DNA from: Actinomycetes bacterium
GTDB lineage: Bacteria > Actinomycetota > Actinomycetes > Propionibacteriales > Propionibacteriaceae
Reading direction: 5' to 3'
Assembly (NCBI GenBank): GCA_030426725.1
Contig: JAUHXZ010000017.1
Location: forward strand, 1 to 44,632
Length of the DNA stretch: 44,632 nucleotides
A program made the position numbers and the translations under genes. The notes under the pieces are model-generated. The model was not told the origin of the DNA. It was given only the letters and a program-made list of their open reading frames with translations, and searched no databases. Each line of letters opens with the position of its first letter. Position 1 is the stretch's first letter. Of this stretch, positions 8,892 through 16,944 are shown piece after piece.

Positions 8892-8926
8892 CGGACTCCA
8901 TCTCACCTGTGAGATAGTCTGGCGTG
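8892..8926 (+). promoter_or_regulatory. XRE-MurA promoter with palindromic operator
   Basis: ATCTCAC-CT-GTGAGAT (8900-8915) is a palindrome with perfect 7-bp arms. Its last base is the first base of the -10 hexamer TAGTCT (8915-8920), which ends 6 nt before the ATG at 8927. A weak -35, CGGACT (8892-8897), lies 17 bp upstream, so the palindrome fills the spacer. It is well placed to be an operator, most simply for the HTH domain of the gene it precedes. Confidence 0.6.
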
Positions 8927-10465
8927 ATGAGCGCAACGAGTGAGTCCATCGGACGCATGATCCGGGAGGCCCGGCTGGCCCGTGGATGGTCCCAGCAGAA
9001 GCTTGCCGACGAGTTGGGCACGGTACAGAGCGCGGTCCACCGGATCGAGAACGGTCAGCAGAACCTGTCGCTCAGCATGATCAACCGGCTGGCGGAGGCC
9101 CTCGAGATGCCGCTGATCCAGACGGCCACCGAGGGCAGCGTGAACTTCGAGATCCAGGGCCCGACCACCCTGAGTGGCGACATCGACGTGCGCACGAGCA
9201 AGAACGCCGCGATGGCGATCCTGTGCGCCAGCCTTCTCAACCACGGTCGGACGGTCCTGCGCGGCATCGCGCGGATCGAGGAGGTGGACCGTATCAGCGA
9301 GGTCCTCACCTCGATCGGTGTGCGACTCACCTGGATCGGGGACAACGATCTTGAGATCGTGCGCCCGGCACGGCTCACGCCCGAGACCATCGACGCGCGC
9401 GCCGCACGCCGGACCCGCAGCATCCTCATGCTGCTCGGGCCGCTCATGCACGAGTTCGACCAGTTCCTGCTCCCCTACGCCGGTGGCTGCGACCTGGGCG
9501 CCCGCACGGTGCACCCGCACATGTCCGCGCTGAGCAAGATGGGTCTACGCGTTGAGGCCACGGAGGGCAACTACCACGCCGTCGTGGAGGAGACCGAGGG
9601 AACGATGCGGTCGGTGACCCTCATCGAGCGCGGCGACACCGTCACGGAGAACGCCATCATGGCTGCCGCCCGGACCCCTGGGGTCACGGTCCTGCGCAAC
9701 GCATCGGGCAACTACATGGTGCAGGATCTCTGCTTCTACCTCGAGCAGCTCGGCGTTGAGATCGACGGGATCGGGACGACGACGCTCACCATCCACGGCC
9801 ACGACCGCCTCGAGGCCGACGTCGAGTATGACATCTCGGAGGATCCGATCGAGGCCATGAGCCTCGTGACGGCGGGCATCGTCACGAAGTCCGAGATCAC
9901 CGTGAAGCGTTGCCCGATCGAGTTCCTCGAGGTCGAGTTCGCCATCCTCGAGGAGATGGGGCAGCAGCTGGAACTGTCGGCGGAGTACCACAGCGGCAAC
10001 GGCAAGACCCGGCTCGTCGACGTGACGGTGAAGCCCTCGGAGCTCACGGCGCCGCTGGACAAGATCCACCCGATGCCCTTCCCGGGTCTCAACATCGACA
10101 ATCTTCCCTTCTTCGCCGTCATCTGCGCGATGGCCGGCGGGCAGAGCGTCATCTACGACTGGGTCTACGACAACCGTGCGATCCACTTGAAGAAGCTGTC
10201 GGACCTCGGCGCGAACGTCCAGCTCATGGACGCCCACCGGCTGCTCATCATCGGTCCCACGAACTGGCGCGCCCGGGAGATCGAGTCGCCGCCCGCTCTG
10301 CGGCCGGCCGTGTGCCTGATGCTCGCCGCCATGGCCGCGCGCGGGACGACCAATCTCATGGACGTCTACGTCATCAACCGCGGCTACGAGGATCTTCCCC
10401 AGCGGCTGAACAAGCTGGGGGCAAGCATCAATGTGTTCTGGGGTACCCCCCAGAACGACTCCTGA
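8927..10465 (+). CDS. XRE-type HTH domain fused to MurA-like enolpyruvyl transferase
   Basis: The 512-residue fusion has an XRE/Cro HTH at about residues 7-62 ([36 protein letters not shown], given here in outline) and a MurA-like UDP-GlcNAc 1-carboxyvinyltransferase at about 70-507. MurA landmarks remain: Lys92-Asn93, Arg near 164, the loop cysteine Cys188 in [11 protein letters not shown], Asp391 in GLNIDN, Arg459 and INRGYE near 484. The region around the catalytic Asp diverges from canonical MurA. It may make enolpyruvyl-UDP-GlcNAc for peptidoglycan, or sense UDP-GlcNAc and regulate transcription, or both. The ATG at 8927 is chosen over the in-frame GTG at 8924 from the leaderless spacing. 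It ends 4 bp from the convergent pdxY. Confidence 0.9.
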   Translation: MSATSESIGRMIREARLARGWSQQKLADELGTVQSAVHRIENGQQNLSLSMINRLAEALEMPLIQTATEGSVNFEIQGPTTLSGDIDVRTSKNAAMAILCASLLNHGRTVLRGIARIEEVDRISEVLTSIGVRLTWIGDNDLEIVRPARLTPETIDARAARRTRSILMLLGPLMHEFDQFLLPYAGGCDLGARTVHPHMSALSKMGLRVEATEGNYHAVVEETEGTMRSVTLIERGDTVTENAIMAAARTPGVTVLRNASGNYMVQDLCFYLEQLGVEIDGIGTTTLTIHGHDRLEADVEYDISEDPIEAMSLVTAGIVTKSEITVKRCPIEFLEVEFAILEEMGQQLELSAEYHSGNGKTRLVDVTVKPSELTAPLDKIHPMPFPGLNIDNLPFFAVICAMAGGQSVIYDWVYDNRAIHLKKLSDLGANVQLMDAHRLLIIGPTNWRAREIESPPALRPAVCLMLAAMAARGTTNLMDVYVINRGYEDLPQRLNKLGASINVFWGTPQNDS

Positions 10466-10469
10466 GCGG

Positions 10470-11327
10470 TCAGCCCCGCAGGCGCCGCGCCTCGAAGCGG
10501 TGGCGCGGCGTGACGAGGTCTTGCTGCGCCTGCACGAGCCGCAGTTCCGGATGGCCCGCGGCCGTCGTGGCCTCCAGCACGGAGTAGACGATCGAGGCGG
10601 TCGCGCCGAGCGCCGACTCCAGGCTCCCCGTCTCCAGGAGGTGGGCGAGGAACATGGCCGTCGTGAGATCGCCCGATCCGGTGAACTTCCGATCCAGGAC
10701 CGGCGTCTCGACCTGCCACGCGCCGTCGGGACCGACCCCGATCATCCGCATGACGTCCCCGGCCGCGTCGGCGCCGACGACCGAGGTAACCAGGACGGTC
10801 TCGGGGCCGCTGTCCCTGAGTGCCTCGGCGGCGGCGAGCACGTCAGCGATGGTGCGGGTCCCCATCCCTGTGAGGAACTCGAGTTCGAACAGGTTCGGCG
10901 TCATGATGTCGGCCTCGGCCACGACGTGGTCGCGCCAGAACTCCGGGATGCCGGGGCGGGCGTAGAAGCCGCGGTCCGAGTCGCCCATGACGGGGTCGGC
11001 GCAGAACACCGCCGAAGGGTTCTGCCGCTTGATCAACTCGGCGGTGTCGAGGATGACCCGCCCGACCTCCGGGGTTCCCTGGTAGCCGCACAGCAGAGCG
11101 TCCGCCTGGCCGAGCACTCCCCTGTCGTCGATCCCCCGCACGACCTCCCAGACGTCGGATGCGGGGATGAGCGGTCCGCGCCAGGCACCGTAGCCGGTGT
11201 GGTTGGAGAAGTTGACCGTGTACACGGGCCACACGTCCACCCCCACGCGCTGGAGCGGGAAGACGGCCGACGAGTTGCCGGCGTGGCCGTACGCGACGGC
11301 GGACTGGATCGACATAACTGTGGTCAC
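10470..11327 (-). CDS. pdxY: Pyridoxal kinase
   Basis: The 285-residue ribokinase-fold enzyme phosphorylates pyridoxal to PLP in the salvage pathway. Family features are SIQSAVAYGHAGNSSAVFPLQ at the N-terminus, VNFSNHTGYGAWRG, FCADPVMGDSDRGFY, DIMTPNLFELEFLTG and the C-terminal anion hole and catalytic Asp in FTGSGDLTTAMFLAHLL. The GTG at 11327 aligns with the family start and lies 7 nt after a -10 box. The ATG at 11315 would remove conserved residues. It is divergent from the GDPD gene. Confidence 0.93.
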   Translation of the reverse strand: MTTVMSIQSAVAYGHAGNSSAVFPLQRVGVDVWPVYTVNFSNHTGYGAWRGPLIPASDVWEVVRGIDDRGVLGQADALLCGYQGTPEVGRVILDTAELIKRQNPSAVFCADPVMGDSDRGFYARPGIPEFWRDHVVAEADIMTPNLFELEFLTGMGTRTIADVLAAAEALRDSGPETVLVTSVVGADAAGDVMRMIGVGPDGAWQVETPVLDRKFTGSGDLTTAMFLAHLLETGSLESALGATASIVYSVLEATTAAGHPELRLVQAQQDLVTPRHRFEARRLRG

Positions 11328-11363
11328 CCGCACATCTATACACCACGCCGGTGCACCGGTCAT
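11328..11363 (-). promoter_or_regulatory. Leaderless promoter of pdxY
   Basis: On the minus strand ATGACC (11363-11358) lies 17 bp before TATAGA (11340-11335). The GTG start follows 7 nt later. Both hexamers match 4 of 6 consensus bases with ideal spacing, and there is no ribosome-binding site, so transcription probably starts at the start codon. Confidence 0.6.
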
Positions 11364-11393
11364 CGGACCGCCCCGGCCCCGCAGGCTTCGCTG

Positions 11394-11431
11394 TTGGCGA
11401 AAGCGCACGTCAGGACCTAAACTCCCGCGTT
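11394..11431 (+). promoter_or_regulatory. Leaderless promoter of the GDPD gene
   Basis: TTGGCG (11394-11399), an 18-bp spacer and TAAACT (11418-11423) precede the ATG at 11432 by 8 nt. No ribosome-binding site is visible. It diverges from the pdxY promoter 30 bp away. Confidence 0.5.
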
Positions 11432-12202
11432 ATGGCCGGTGTGCACGAGGACTACCTGTCCCCCGAGTTCATCCCGATGGCCCACCGCGGAGGAGCGCTC
11501 CTGACCGCGAACCTGGGCATCGAGAACACCGTGCGCGCCTTCACCAACGCCGTGGACCTGGGGTACCGGTACCTGGAGACCGACGTTCACGTGACGAGCG
11601 ACGGTCAGCTGATCGCGTTCCACGACGATGACCTATCCCGGATGACCGACGTGGCGCGGGCCCTGCACGAGGTCAGCCTCCCCGAACTGAGGGAGTTCCT
11701 GGTTGGTGGCCGTGAGCCGGTCCCGACGCTGGACGAGCTCTTCGAGGTGTTTCCGGACCGCTACTTCAACATCGACATCAAGCACGGTGCCGCCGCGCGG
11801 CCGCTCGCGGAGTGCATCCGGCGCCACCGGGCCGAGCGACGGGTGTGCGTGGGGTCCTTCTCCCGCACGACGATCGACCGCTTCCGCTCGATCCAGCCGG
11901 ACGTGCCGACCGCCGTGTCGTCGACAGGTGTGGGGGCGATGGCACTCGGGCTCATGCCTCACGGCGGCGAGGTGTTCCAGGTGCCGATGAGCCATCAGAT
12001 CGGACCGGTCAACGTGGACCTCGTCACCCCGCGCAACATCCGCCGCATCCACGACGCGAGGCGCAAGATCCACGTCTGGACCATCGACGATCCCACTGTC
12101 ATGCACCGGCTCATCGACTGGGGGGTCGACGGCATCGTGACCGACCGGCCCGATTTGCTCAAAGAGGTTCTGGGCGCACGGGGTATGTGGTCTACTCGGT
12201 AG
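11432..12202 (+). CDS. Glycerophosphodiester phosphodiesterase family protein
   Basis: The 256-residue GDPD TIM-barrel protein hydrolyses glycerophosphodiesters to glycerol-3-phosphate and an alcohol. The catalytic and metal residues are seen in AHRGG (His18-Arg19), IENT, YLETDVHVTSDGQLIAFHDDDLSR and the later NIDIKH. The C-terminal WTIDDPTVMHRLIDWGVDGIVTDRPDLL is the family end motif. There is no signal peptide, so it is cytoplasmic. It is 60 bp upstream of rbpA on the same strand, but rbpA has its own promoter. Confidence 0.93.
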   Translation: MAGVHEDYLSPEFIPMAHRGGALLTANLGIENTVRAFTNAVDLGYRYLETDVHVTSDGQLIAFHDDDLSRMTDVARALHEVSLPELREFLVGGREPVPTLDELFEVFPDRYFNIDIKHGAAARPLAECIRRHRAERRVCVGSFSRTTIDRFRSIQPDVPTAVSSTGVGAMALGLMPHGGEVFQVPMSHQIGPVNVDLVTPRNIRRIHDARRKIHVWTIDDPTVMHRLIDWGVDGIVTDRPDLLKEVLGARGMWSTR

Positions 12203-12208
12203 CGGGTC

Positions 12209-12234
12209 GGAACGATTCTGCCCGGCGGTTCGTT
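12209..12234 (+). promoter_or_regulatory. Sigma-R/SigH-type promoter upstream of rbpA
   Basis: GGAAC (12209-12213) is followed after 18 nt by GTT (12232-12234), or after 17 nt by CGTT. This matches the GGAAY-N17/18-(C)GTT consensus of the oxidative-stress ECF sigma factors SigR (Streptomyces) and SigH (Mycobacterium). rbpA is a known SigR target in Streptomyces. The expected start site lies 20 nt or so before the rbpA ATG and leaves room for its AAGGAGAG site. Confidence 0.65.
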
Positions 12235-12262
12235 GTTCCAGATCGGAACGAAGGAGAGATCG

Positions 12263-12604
12263 ATGGCTGACCGTGCACTGCGTGGGGTGGGACTGGGCTC
12301 CAAGACCTTCGAGGATGAGCAGGGGGTCGAGTTCGCCGAGCGACGTCAACTCGAGTTCGACTGCCCGAAGGGCCACCACTTCTCCGTCACCTTCGCGATG
12401 GAAGCCGAGCTGCCCACCCAGTGGGAGTGCAAGAAGTGCGGATCCGTCGCGGTGAGGTCGGACGGGGTCGTGGGCGAGGAGAAGGAGTCGAAGCCGCCCC
12501 GGACCCACTGGGACATGCTGCGTGAACGCAGGTCCATCCCGGAACTGGAGGACATCCTGGAGGAACAGCTCACCAAGCTGCGGGAGTCCGACCGGATCTA
12601 CTGA
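12263..12604 (+). CDS. rbpA: RNA polymerase-binding protein RbpA
   Basis: The 113-residue transcription factor is specific to Actinobacteria and binds RNA polymerase and group 1/2 sigma factors to stabilise open promoter complexes. The signature MADRALRGVGLGSKTFEDE starts the disordered N-tail. The core domain holds FDCPKGHHF and WECKKCG (zinc-ligand type). A basic linker (KPPRTHWDMLRERR) and the sigma-interaction helix IPELEDILEEQLTKLRE end the protein. The ATG at 12263 follows AAGGAGAG. Its 3' end overlaps the convergent fxsA by 7 bp. Confidence 0.97.
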   Translation: MADRALRGVGLGSKTFEDEQGVEFAERRQLEFDCPKGHHFSVTFAMEAELPTQWECKKCGSVAVRSDGVVGEEKESKPPRTHWDMLRERRSIPELEDILEEQLTKLRESDRIY

Positions 12605-13116
12605 TCCGGGTCGTCGCGTTCCTCGATCTCCGGGATCAGGGTTCCCGGATTCGGTGTTGCGTCGTTGCCCGGCACGACGTCGCCCCGGATGACCGTCGGC
12701 GCCCCCGCGTCCCCGTTCTTCTTGAGCGCTGCCGACGCCCACCAGGCGAGGGCCGATCGGACGAACGGCCGCGTGAAGGGCAGCAGGAGCAGTAGACCGA
12801 GCACGTCGGTCAGAAGCCCCGGCAGCAGCAGGAGGATCCCGCCGATGAGCACGAGGCTGGTGTCGGCGAGCGTACCCGCCGGCATCTGCCCGGAGCGCAG
12901 GGACTCCGACAGTGATCCCCACGCCTTGCGCCATTCGCGCTGGAGCAGCAAAATGCCCAGCAGTGTTGTGACCCCCAGGATCGCCAGCGTCCACCAGCCG
13001 ATCTCCCCCGCCACCCAGACGATGGTGGCGATCTCGGCCAGGATGAGGACCATGACGGTCACGCTCACGAGGACGAACGAGACGCGCACGGTCCGGACCG
13101 GTCCCTGGCTCATCAT
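12598..13116 (-). CDS. fxsA: FxsA family membrane protein
   Basis: The 172-residue inner-membrane protein has three to four hydrophobic segments and the FxsA motif LLLQREWRKAWGSLSESLRSGQMPAGTLADTSLVLIGGILLLLPGLLTDVLGLLLLLP (described in part), then a charged cytoplasmic tail. In E. coli FxsA affects exclusion of phage T7 by the F plasmid; its cell role is otherwise unknown. The ATG at 13116 overlaps the ppm1 stop by 4 bp (ATGA), so it is coupled to ppm1-lnt. Confidence 0.9.
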   Translation of the reverse strand: MMSQGPVRTVRVSFVLVSVTVMVLILAEIATIVWVAGEIGWWTLAILGVTTLLGILLLQREWRKAWGSLSESLRSGQMPAGTLADTSLVLIGGILLLLPGLLTDVLGLLLLLPFTRPFVRSALAWWASAALKKNGDAGAPTVIRGDVVPGNDATPNPGTLIPEIEERDDPDQ

Positions 13117-13895
13117 GATGCGCTGCGACCCCGTGCCGTCCGGCGGACGGCGCCGAACAGCTGGGACGCACGGTGCTCGACTCCCCACAGCGTGGTGCGG
13201 ATCAAGGCCTCGATCACGATGTCGCGACTCATCTTGGAGTCGCCGAACTCGCGTTCCACGAACTCGATCGGCACCTCGACGACCCGGAAGCCGCCCTTGA
13301 CCGCGCGCCACACCAGGTCGATCTGGAAGCAGTAGCCCGCGGAGGCGACCTCATCGAGGCTGATGCCGCGAAGTGTCGACGCCCGGTAGGCGTTGAACCC
13401 GCCCGTGGCGTCCTTGACGGGGATGCCGAGCCACAGCCGGGTCCACAGCGACCCGCCCCTGGAGATCATCTCGCGCGACTTCGGCCAGTTGACGACGGAG
13501 CCTCCCCTCACCCAGCGGGAGCCCTTCGCCATGTCGGCACCGGCGTCGATGGCCGCGAGCAGCTTCGGGAGCTCCTCCGGCTGGTGGGAACCGTCGGCAT
13601 CGTGGGAGACCAGTACCGTGAAGCCCTGGTCCAGCCCCCAGTGGAAACCGGCGAGGTAGGCGGCGCCGAGCCCCTCCTTGCCTTTGCGGTGCATCACGTG
13701 CACGTGGTCGTCCTCGGAGGCCAGCCTGTCGGCGATCGCGCCGGTACCGTCGGGCGAGTTGTCGTCCGCGATGAGGATGTGGGCATCCGCGACCGACCGC
13801 CTCAGCCGGTTGGTGATGCTCTCGATGTTCTGCGCCTCGTTGTAGGTGGGGATGATCACGAGAATCCGGTCGAGGGCGCCGTCCTGGCTGGTCAT
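13113..13895 (-). CDS. ppm1: Polyprenol monophosphomannose synthase (DPM1-type GT2)
   Basis: The 260-residue family 2 glycosyltransferase transfers mannose from GDP-mannose to polyprenol phosphate, the donor for lipoglycan and protein mannosylation. GT-A motifs are VIIPTYNEAQNI, the DDNSPDGTG loop, SHDADGSHQPEELP (metal-binding DAD) and MISRGGSLWTRLWLGIPVKDATGGFNAY. I prefer the ATG at 13895 because it gives a 4-bp ATGA overlap with lnt; an ATG at 13904 is the alternative. In mycobacteria the equivalent domain is fused to Lnt in Ppm1 or encoded next to it; here the two are separate overlapping genes. Confidence 0.92.
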   Translation of the reverse strand: MTSQDGALDRILVIIPTYNEAQNIESITNRLRRSVADAHILIADDNSPDGTGAIADRLASEDDHVHVMHRKGKEGLGAAYLAGFHWGLDQGFTVLVSHDADGSHQPEELPKLLAAIDAGADMAKGSRWVRGGSVVNWPKSREMISRGGSLWTRLWLGIPVKDATGGFNAYRASTLRGISLDEVASAGYCFQIDLVWRAVKGGFRVVEVPIEFVEREFGDSKMSRDIVIEALIRTTLWGVEHRASQLFGAVRRTARGRSAS

Positions 13896-15415
13896 GTCCG
13901 CCATGCTACCGGTCGGCGCACGGCCACAGCGACACCGGCGAGGGTGGCCACGAGCGCAACCCAGGGAAGCACTGGGCCCAGCCGGACGGCCGCACTGACG
14001 TTGTCGCGCATGGGCATGGACACCACGAACTCGGCGGCCTCGAACTCACCGGCGGACTGCAGCACGCGACCTCGCGCGTCGATGGCGGCCGACGTCGAGT
14101 TGAGAGCCGCGGCCGCCATCTCACGCCCCAGTTCCATGGCACGGGCCCGGTTGATGACGAGCTGCTGGTGCGGTTCGAAGGTGCCGGCGTAGGTGTTGGT
14201 ATTGGACTGTGACACGATGATGTCGGCCCCGTGGCGGGCGAGGTCGTAGCTCGTGTCGTCGTGGGCCAGTTCGAAGCAGATCAACGTGCCGATCGTCATG
14301 TCCGGGTGGCTGTCCGTCGGGGCCGCGACCACCCCCGGAGAATCTCCGGGGATCGACTGGCGCCCCACCTGCTCCAGGATCGGCAGCAGCGGCAGCAGGG
14401 TGGCCCGGAACGGGATGTACTCGCCGAACGGCACCAGGTTCCGCTTGTGATACTGGTCCCCCGGCCCGTCCTCGGGGTCCCACCAGATGCTCGTGGTCTG
14501 CCGGGAGTCCGGCACCGGGCCGTCGGTCACGGCGCCGACGAACACCGGCGAGCCGGCCAGCGCGACCGCGTACTCGACGAGGGCACGGGTCTCCGCGTCG
14601 GCGACGGGATCCACATCGGTGGCGTTCTCCGGCCACAGCACGAAGTCGGGCTCCTGCCCGGAGGTCCGAGCGTCCGCGAGCGCGAAGACCGTCTCGCTGA
14701 GGGCGTTGTTGGTGACCGACCGGGCGTAGGTGGAGGTGCCGTACTCGGAGCGGTTGACGTTGGGCTGGACCATCGCGACGGTGACGGTGTCGCCGGGGGC
14801 CGACAGGGGGATCAGGTTGGCCAAGCCGCCGAGCGCGATGATCGACAGGGCGCCCGCCACGGAGAGTGCGGCGGTCTTCCTGGCGGGCCGGCTGACGACG
14901 GCGAGCAGCAGCAGCTGGGCGACAAGGGCGACCAGAAACCCGGTCCCCGGTACCGCCACCCACCGCAGGAACCCCGACATCGGCTGATCGATCGCCGTAT
15001 AGGCCAGGCGTGTCCAGGCGAAGCCCCCGAACGGGATCCGGCCGGAGGCGAACTCCATGGCGGCCCAGGCCGCCGGGACGAGGACCGGCCAGGCCCTCAG
15101 CCTCGTCAGCAGTGAGACGGCGGTGGCCAGCAGGGCCCACCAGAGCGCCATGAAGGCGACGAGGGCGACGGCAACCCACACGCCGAGCACGGACACCCAG
15201 GACACCGTGAGCGCGTTCATCGCCAGCCCGGTGAGGTATCCCAGACCGAACGCCTCCCCCGGCCTTCGGTCGGCCAGAAGCCAGGTGAAGACGGCGAGGC
15301 CGGCGAGCGTCGCGGGCCACACTCCCATCGGTGCCTGGCCCGCGCCGATGAGGAGCCCCACGAGCACCGCGATGGCGGCGGAGACGAGGGCCGGAAGCGG
15401 TGGGCGGGCGATCAC
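13892..15415 (-). CDS. lnt: Apolipoprotein N-acyltransferase
   Basis: The roughly 507-residue membrane enzyme adds the third acyl chain to lipoprotein N-termini. About six transmembrane segments (first 200 residues) precede a nitrilase-like domain whose triad is visible: Glu in LWPENATD, Lys in YHKRNLVPFGEYIPF and Cys in GTLICFELAHDD. A final transmembrane helix is at the C-terminus. I choose the GTG at 15415 (MIARPPLPALVSAAIA), which follows a TACTCT hexamer by 8 nt. A longer frame reaches an ATG at 15493 but would overlap the divergent exonuclease gene. Confidence 0.9.
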   Translation of the reverse strand: MIARPPLPALVSAAIAVLVGLLIGAGQAPMGVWPATLAGLAVFTWLLADRRPGEAFGLGYLTGLAMNALTVSWVSVLGVWVAVALVAFMALWWALLATAVSLLTRLRAWPVLVPAAWAAMEFASGRIPFGGFAWTRLAYTAIDQPMSGFLRWVAVPGTGFLVALVAQLLLLAVVSRPARKTAALSVAGALSIIALGGLANLIPLSAPGDTVTVAMVQPNVNRSEYGTSTYARSVTNNALSETVFALADARTSGQEPDFVLWPENATDVDPVADAETRALVEYAVALAGSPVFVGAVTDGPVPDSRQTTSIWWDPEDGPGDQYHKRNLVPFGEYIPFRATLLPLLPILEQVGRQSIPGDSPGVVAAPTDSHPDMTIGTLICFELAHDDTSYDLARHGADIIVSQSNTNTYAGTFEPHQQLVINRARAMELGREMAAAALNSTSAAIDARGRVLQSAGEFEAAEFVVSMPMRDNVSAAVRLGPVLPWVALVATLAGVAVAVRRPVAWRT

Positions 15416-15423
15416 GAGGCCCA

Positions 15424-15429
15424 AGAGTA
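15424..15429 (-). promoter_or_regulatory. Putative leaderless -10 for lnt
   Basis: TACTCT on the minus strand ends 8 nt before the GTG at 15415, in the 52-bp gap between the divergent lnt and exonuclease genes. No ribosome-binding site and no good -35 are visible. Confidence 0.35.
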
Positions 15430-15467
15430 CCCGGCCCCGCGGTTGGGTCGTGTGCCACGATGGCCGG

Positions 15468-16352
15468 GTGAGCACGCTGCTGGCCTTCGACACGTCCTAT
15501 CTGTATTTCCGTGCGTACTTCGGGGTTCCCGCGACGTTCCGCGCCCCCGACGGCACCCCGGTCAACGCGGTCCGCGGGACCCTCGACTTCATGGCCCGGC
15601 TCATCGACCGGTATCGTCCGGACCTGATCGCCTGCGCCTGGGACGACGACTGGCGGCCGCAGTGGCGCGTCGATCTCGTGCCCAGCTACAAGGCCCACCG
15701 CGTCCTCGAGGACGGCGCCGGAGAGCAGGTGGAGGACGATCTGAGCATCCAGGTGCCCTGGATCCGGGAGTGCCTCGACGCCCTCGGCCTCCCTGTCGTG
15801 GGCGTGCCCGGGCATGAGGCCGACGACGTGCTGGCTTCCCTGGCGCGCCGGCATGAGGGACGCACCCTCGCGGTCACCGGCGACCGGGATCTGTTCCAAC
15901 TCGTCGACGACGACACGAGCATCGTCTACATCGCACGCTCGGTGCCGAAGCACGATCTGATCACCCCTGAGGCTCTCGAAGAACGCTACGGTCTTCCCGC
16001 GGACCGCTATGTCGACTTCGCCGTGCTCAGGGGCGACCCGTCGGACGGGTTGCCGGGGGTCAAGGGAATCGGCGAGAAGACCGCGGCGACCCTCGTTGAA
16101 CGCTTCGACTCCCTGGAGGCGATGGTGACGGCCGCTGCCGAGGGCGCTGCAGGGCTGTCGCCGTCGCTACGGTCGAAACTGCTGTCCGACGTCGGCTACC
16201 TCGCCAGGGCGCGAGAGGTGGTGGCGTGCGTGGACAACCTTGCTCTTCCCGGCATCGAGGCCGCGTCGCCGGACGCCGCGCGGATCGAGGGGCTGACCAC
16301 CCTGCTGGGTCTCGGTGGCGCGCTGAGGAGGGTCGCGGACCTCATCTCCTAG
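15468..16352 (+). CDS. 5'-3' exonuclease (FEN-like, PolI N-domain homologue)
   Basis: The 294-residue protein is a free-standing relative of the 5' nuclease domain of DNA polymerase I. The PIN-like acidic residues are seen in LLAFDTSYLYFRAYF, CAWDDDWR, GHEADDVLAS and VTGDRDLFQLVDD, followed by the helix-hairpin-helix region LRGDPSDGLPGVKGIGEKTAATLVERF. It likely removes flaps or RNA primers. The start is a GTG at 15468, 6 nt after a weak CACGAT box and without a ribosome-binding site. It is convergent with metW, overlapping it by 11 bp. Confidence 0.93.
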   Translation: MSTLLAFDTSYLYFRAYFGVPATFRAPDGTPVNAVRGTLDFMARLIDRYRPDLIACAWDDDWRPQWRVDLVPSYKAHRVLEDGAGEQVEDDLSIQVPWIRECLDALGLPVVGVPGHEADDVLASLARRHEGRTLAVTGDRDLFQLVDDDTSIVYIARSVPKHDLITPEALEERYGLPADRYVDFAVLRGDPSDGLPGVKGIGEKTAATLVERFDSLEAMVTAAAEGAAGLSPSLRSKLLSDVGYLARAREVVACVDNLALPGIEAASPDAARIEGLTTLLGLGGALRRVADLIS

Positions 16353-16944
16353 CGTGCAGCAGGTACAGCGAGGAGCTGGCCACCAGATTCGGCGCCAGGT
16401 TCACGAGCCGGTGTCGCCTGCCGGTCTGGTCAAGTGGGATCCGCTTGTCGATGACCATGCCCAGACTCGCGAAAAGCGGTTCGAGGTCCGGTAGCGACGT
16501 GTGGTGCAGGTTCGGGGTGTCGTACCACTCGAAGGGGAGGTCCTTCGACATGGGCATCCGGCCAGACAGCAGCCTGAGCCGGTTGCGCCAGTGCGCGAAG
16601 TTCGGCATCGACACGAGCGAGTGGACGGCGATGCGGCCGATCTCCTCCAGCACCTGCCGGGGGCGGCGGACGGTCTGCAGGGTGCGCGACAGCACGACGA
16701 CGTCGTAGGAGTCGTCGGCGAACTCGCCGAGCTGGGAGTCCAGGTCGAGTTGGATCACGTCGACGCCGCTCCGCATGGCCGCGACGAGATTCGCGGGCGA
16801 CATGTCGACTCCGGTGCCGGAGCAGCCGCGGAGCTGGAGCAGGCGGAGCAGCTCGCCGTCGCCGCAACCGAGGTCCAGTACCCGGGAGCCTTCGGGGATA
16901 AGTTTGGCGATGAGCCACAGATCGGGGCGCAGCGTGTCGCTCAT
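16342..16944 (-). CDS. metW: Methionine biosynthesis protein MetW
   Basis: The 200-residue class I methyltransferase-fold protein is the usual partner of MetX and activates homoserine acetylation. SAM-site motif I is VLDLGCGDGELL (about residues 22-33), then GVDMS and the MetW signature LSRTLQTVRRPRQVLEEIGRIA and MPNFAHWRNRLRLLSGRMPMSKDLPFEWYDTPN (in outline). The ATG overlaps the metX stop by 4 bp (ATGA), so the two are co-translated. Confidence 0.94.
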   Translation of the reverse strand: MSDTLRPDLWLIAKLIPEGSRVLDLGCGDGELLRLLQLRGCSGTGVDMSPANLVAAMRSGVDVIQLDLDSQLGEFADDSYDVVVLSRTLQTVRRPRQVLEEIGRIAVHSLVSMPNFAHWRNRLRLLSGRMPMSKDLPFEWYDTPNLHHTSLPDLEPLFASLGMVIDKRIPLDQTGRRHRLVNLAPNLVASSSLYLLHARR

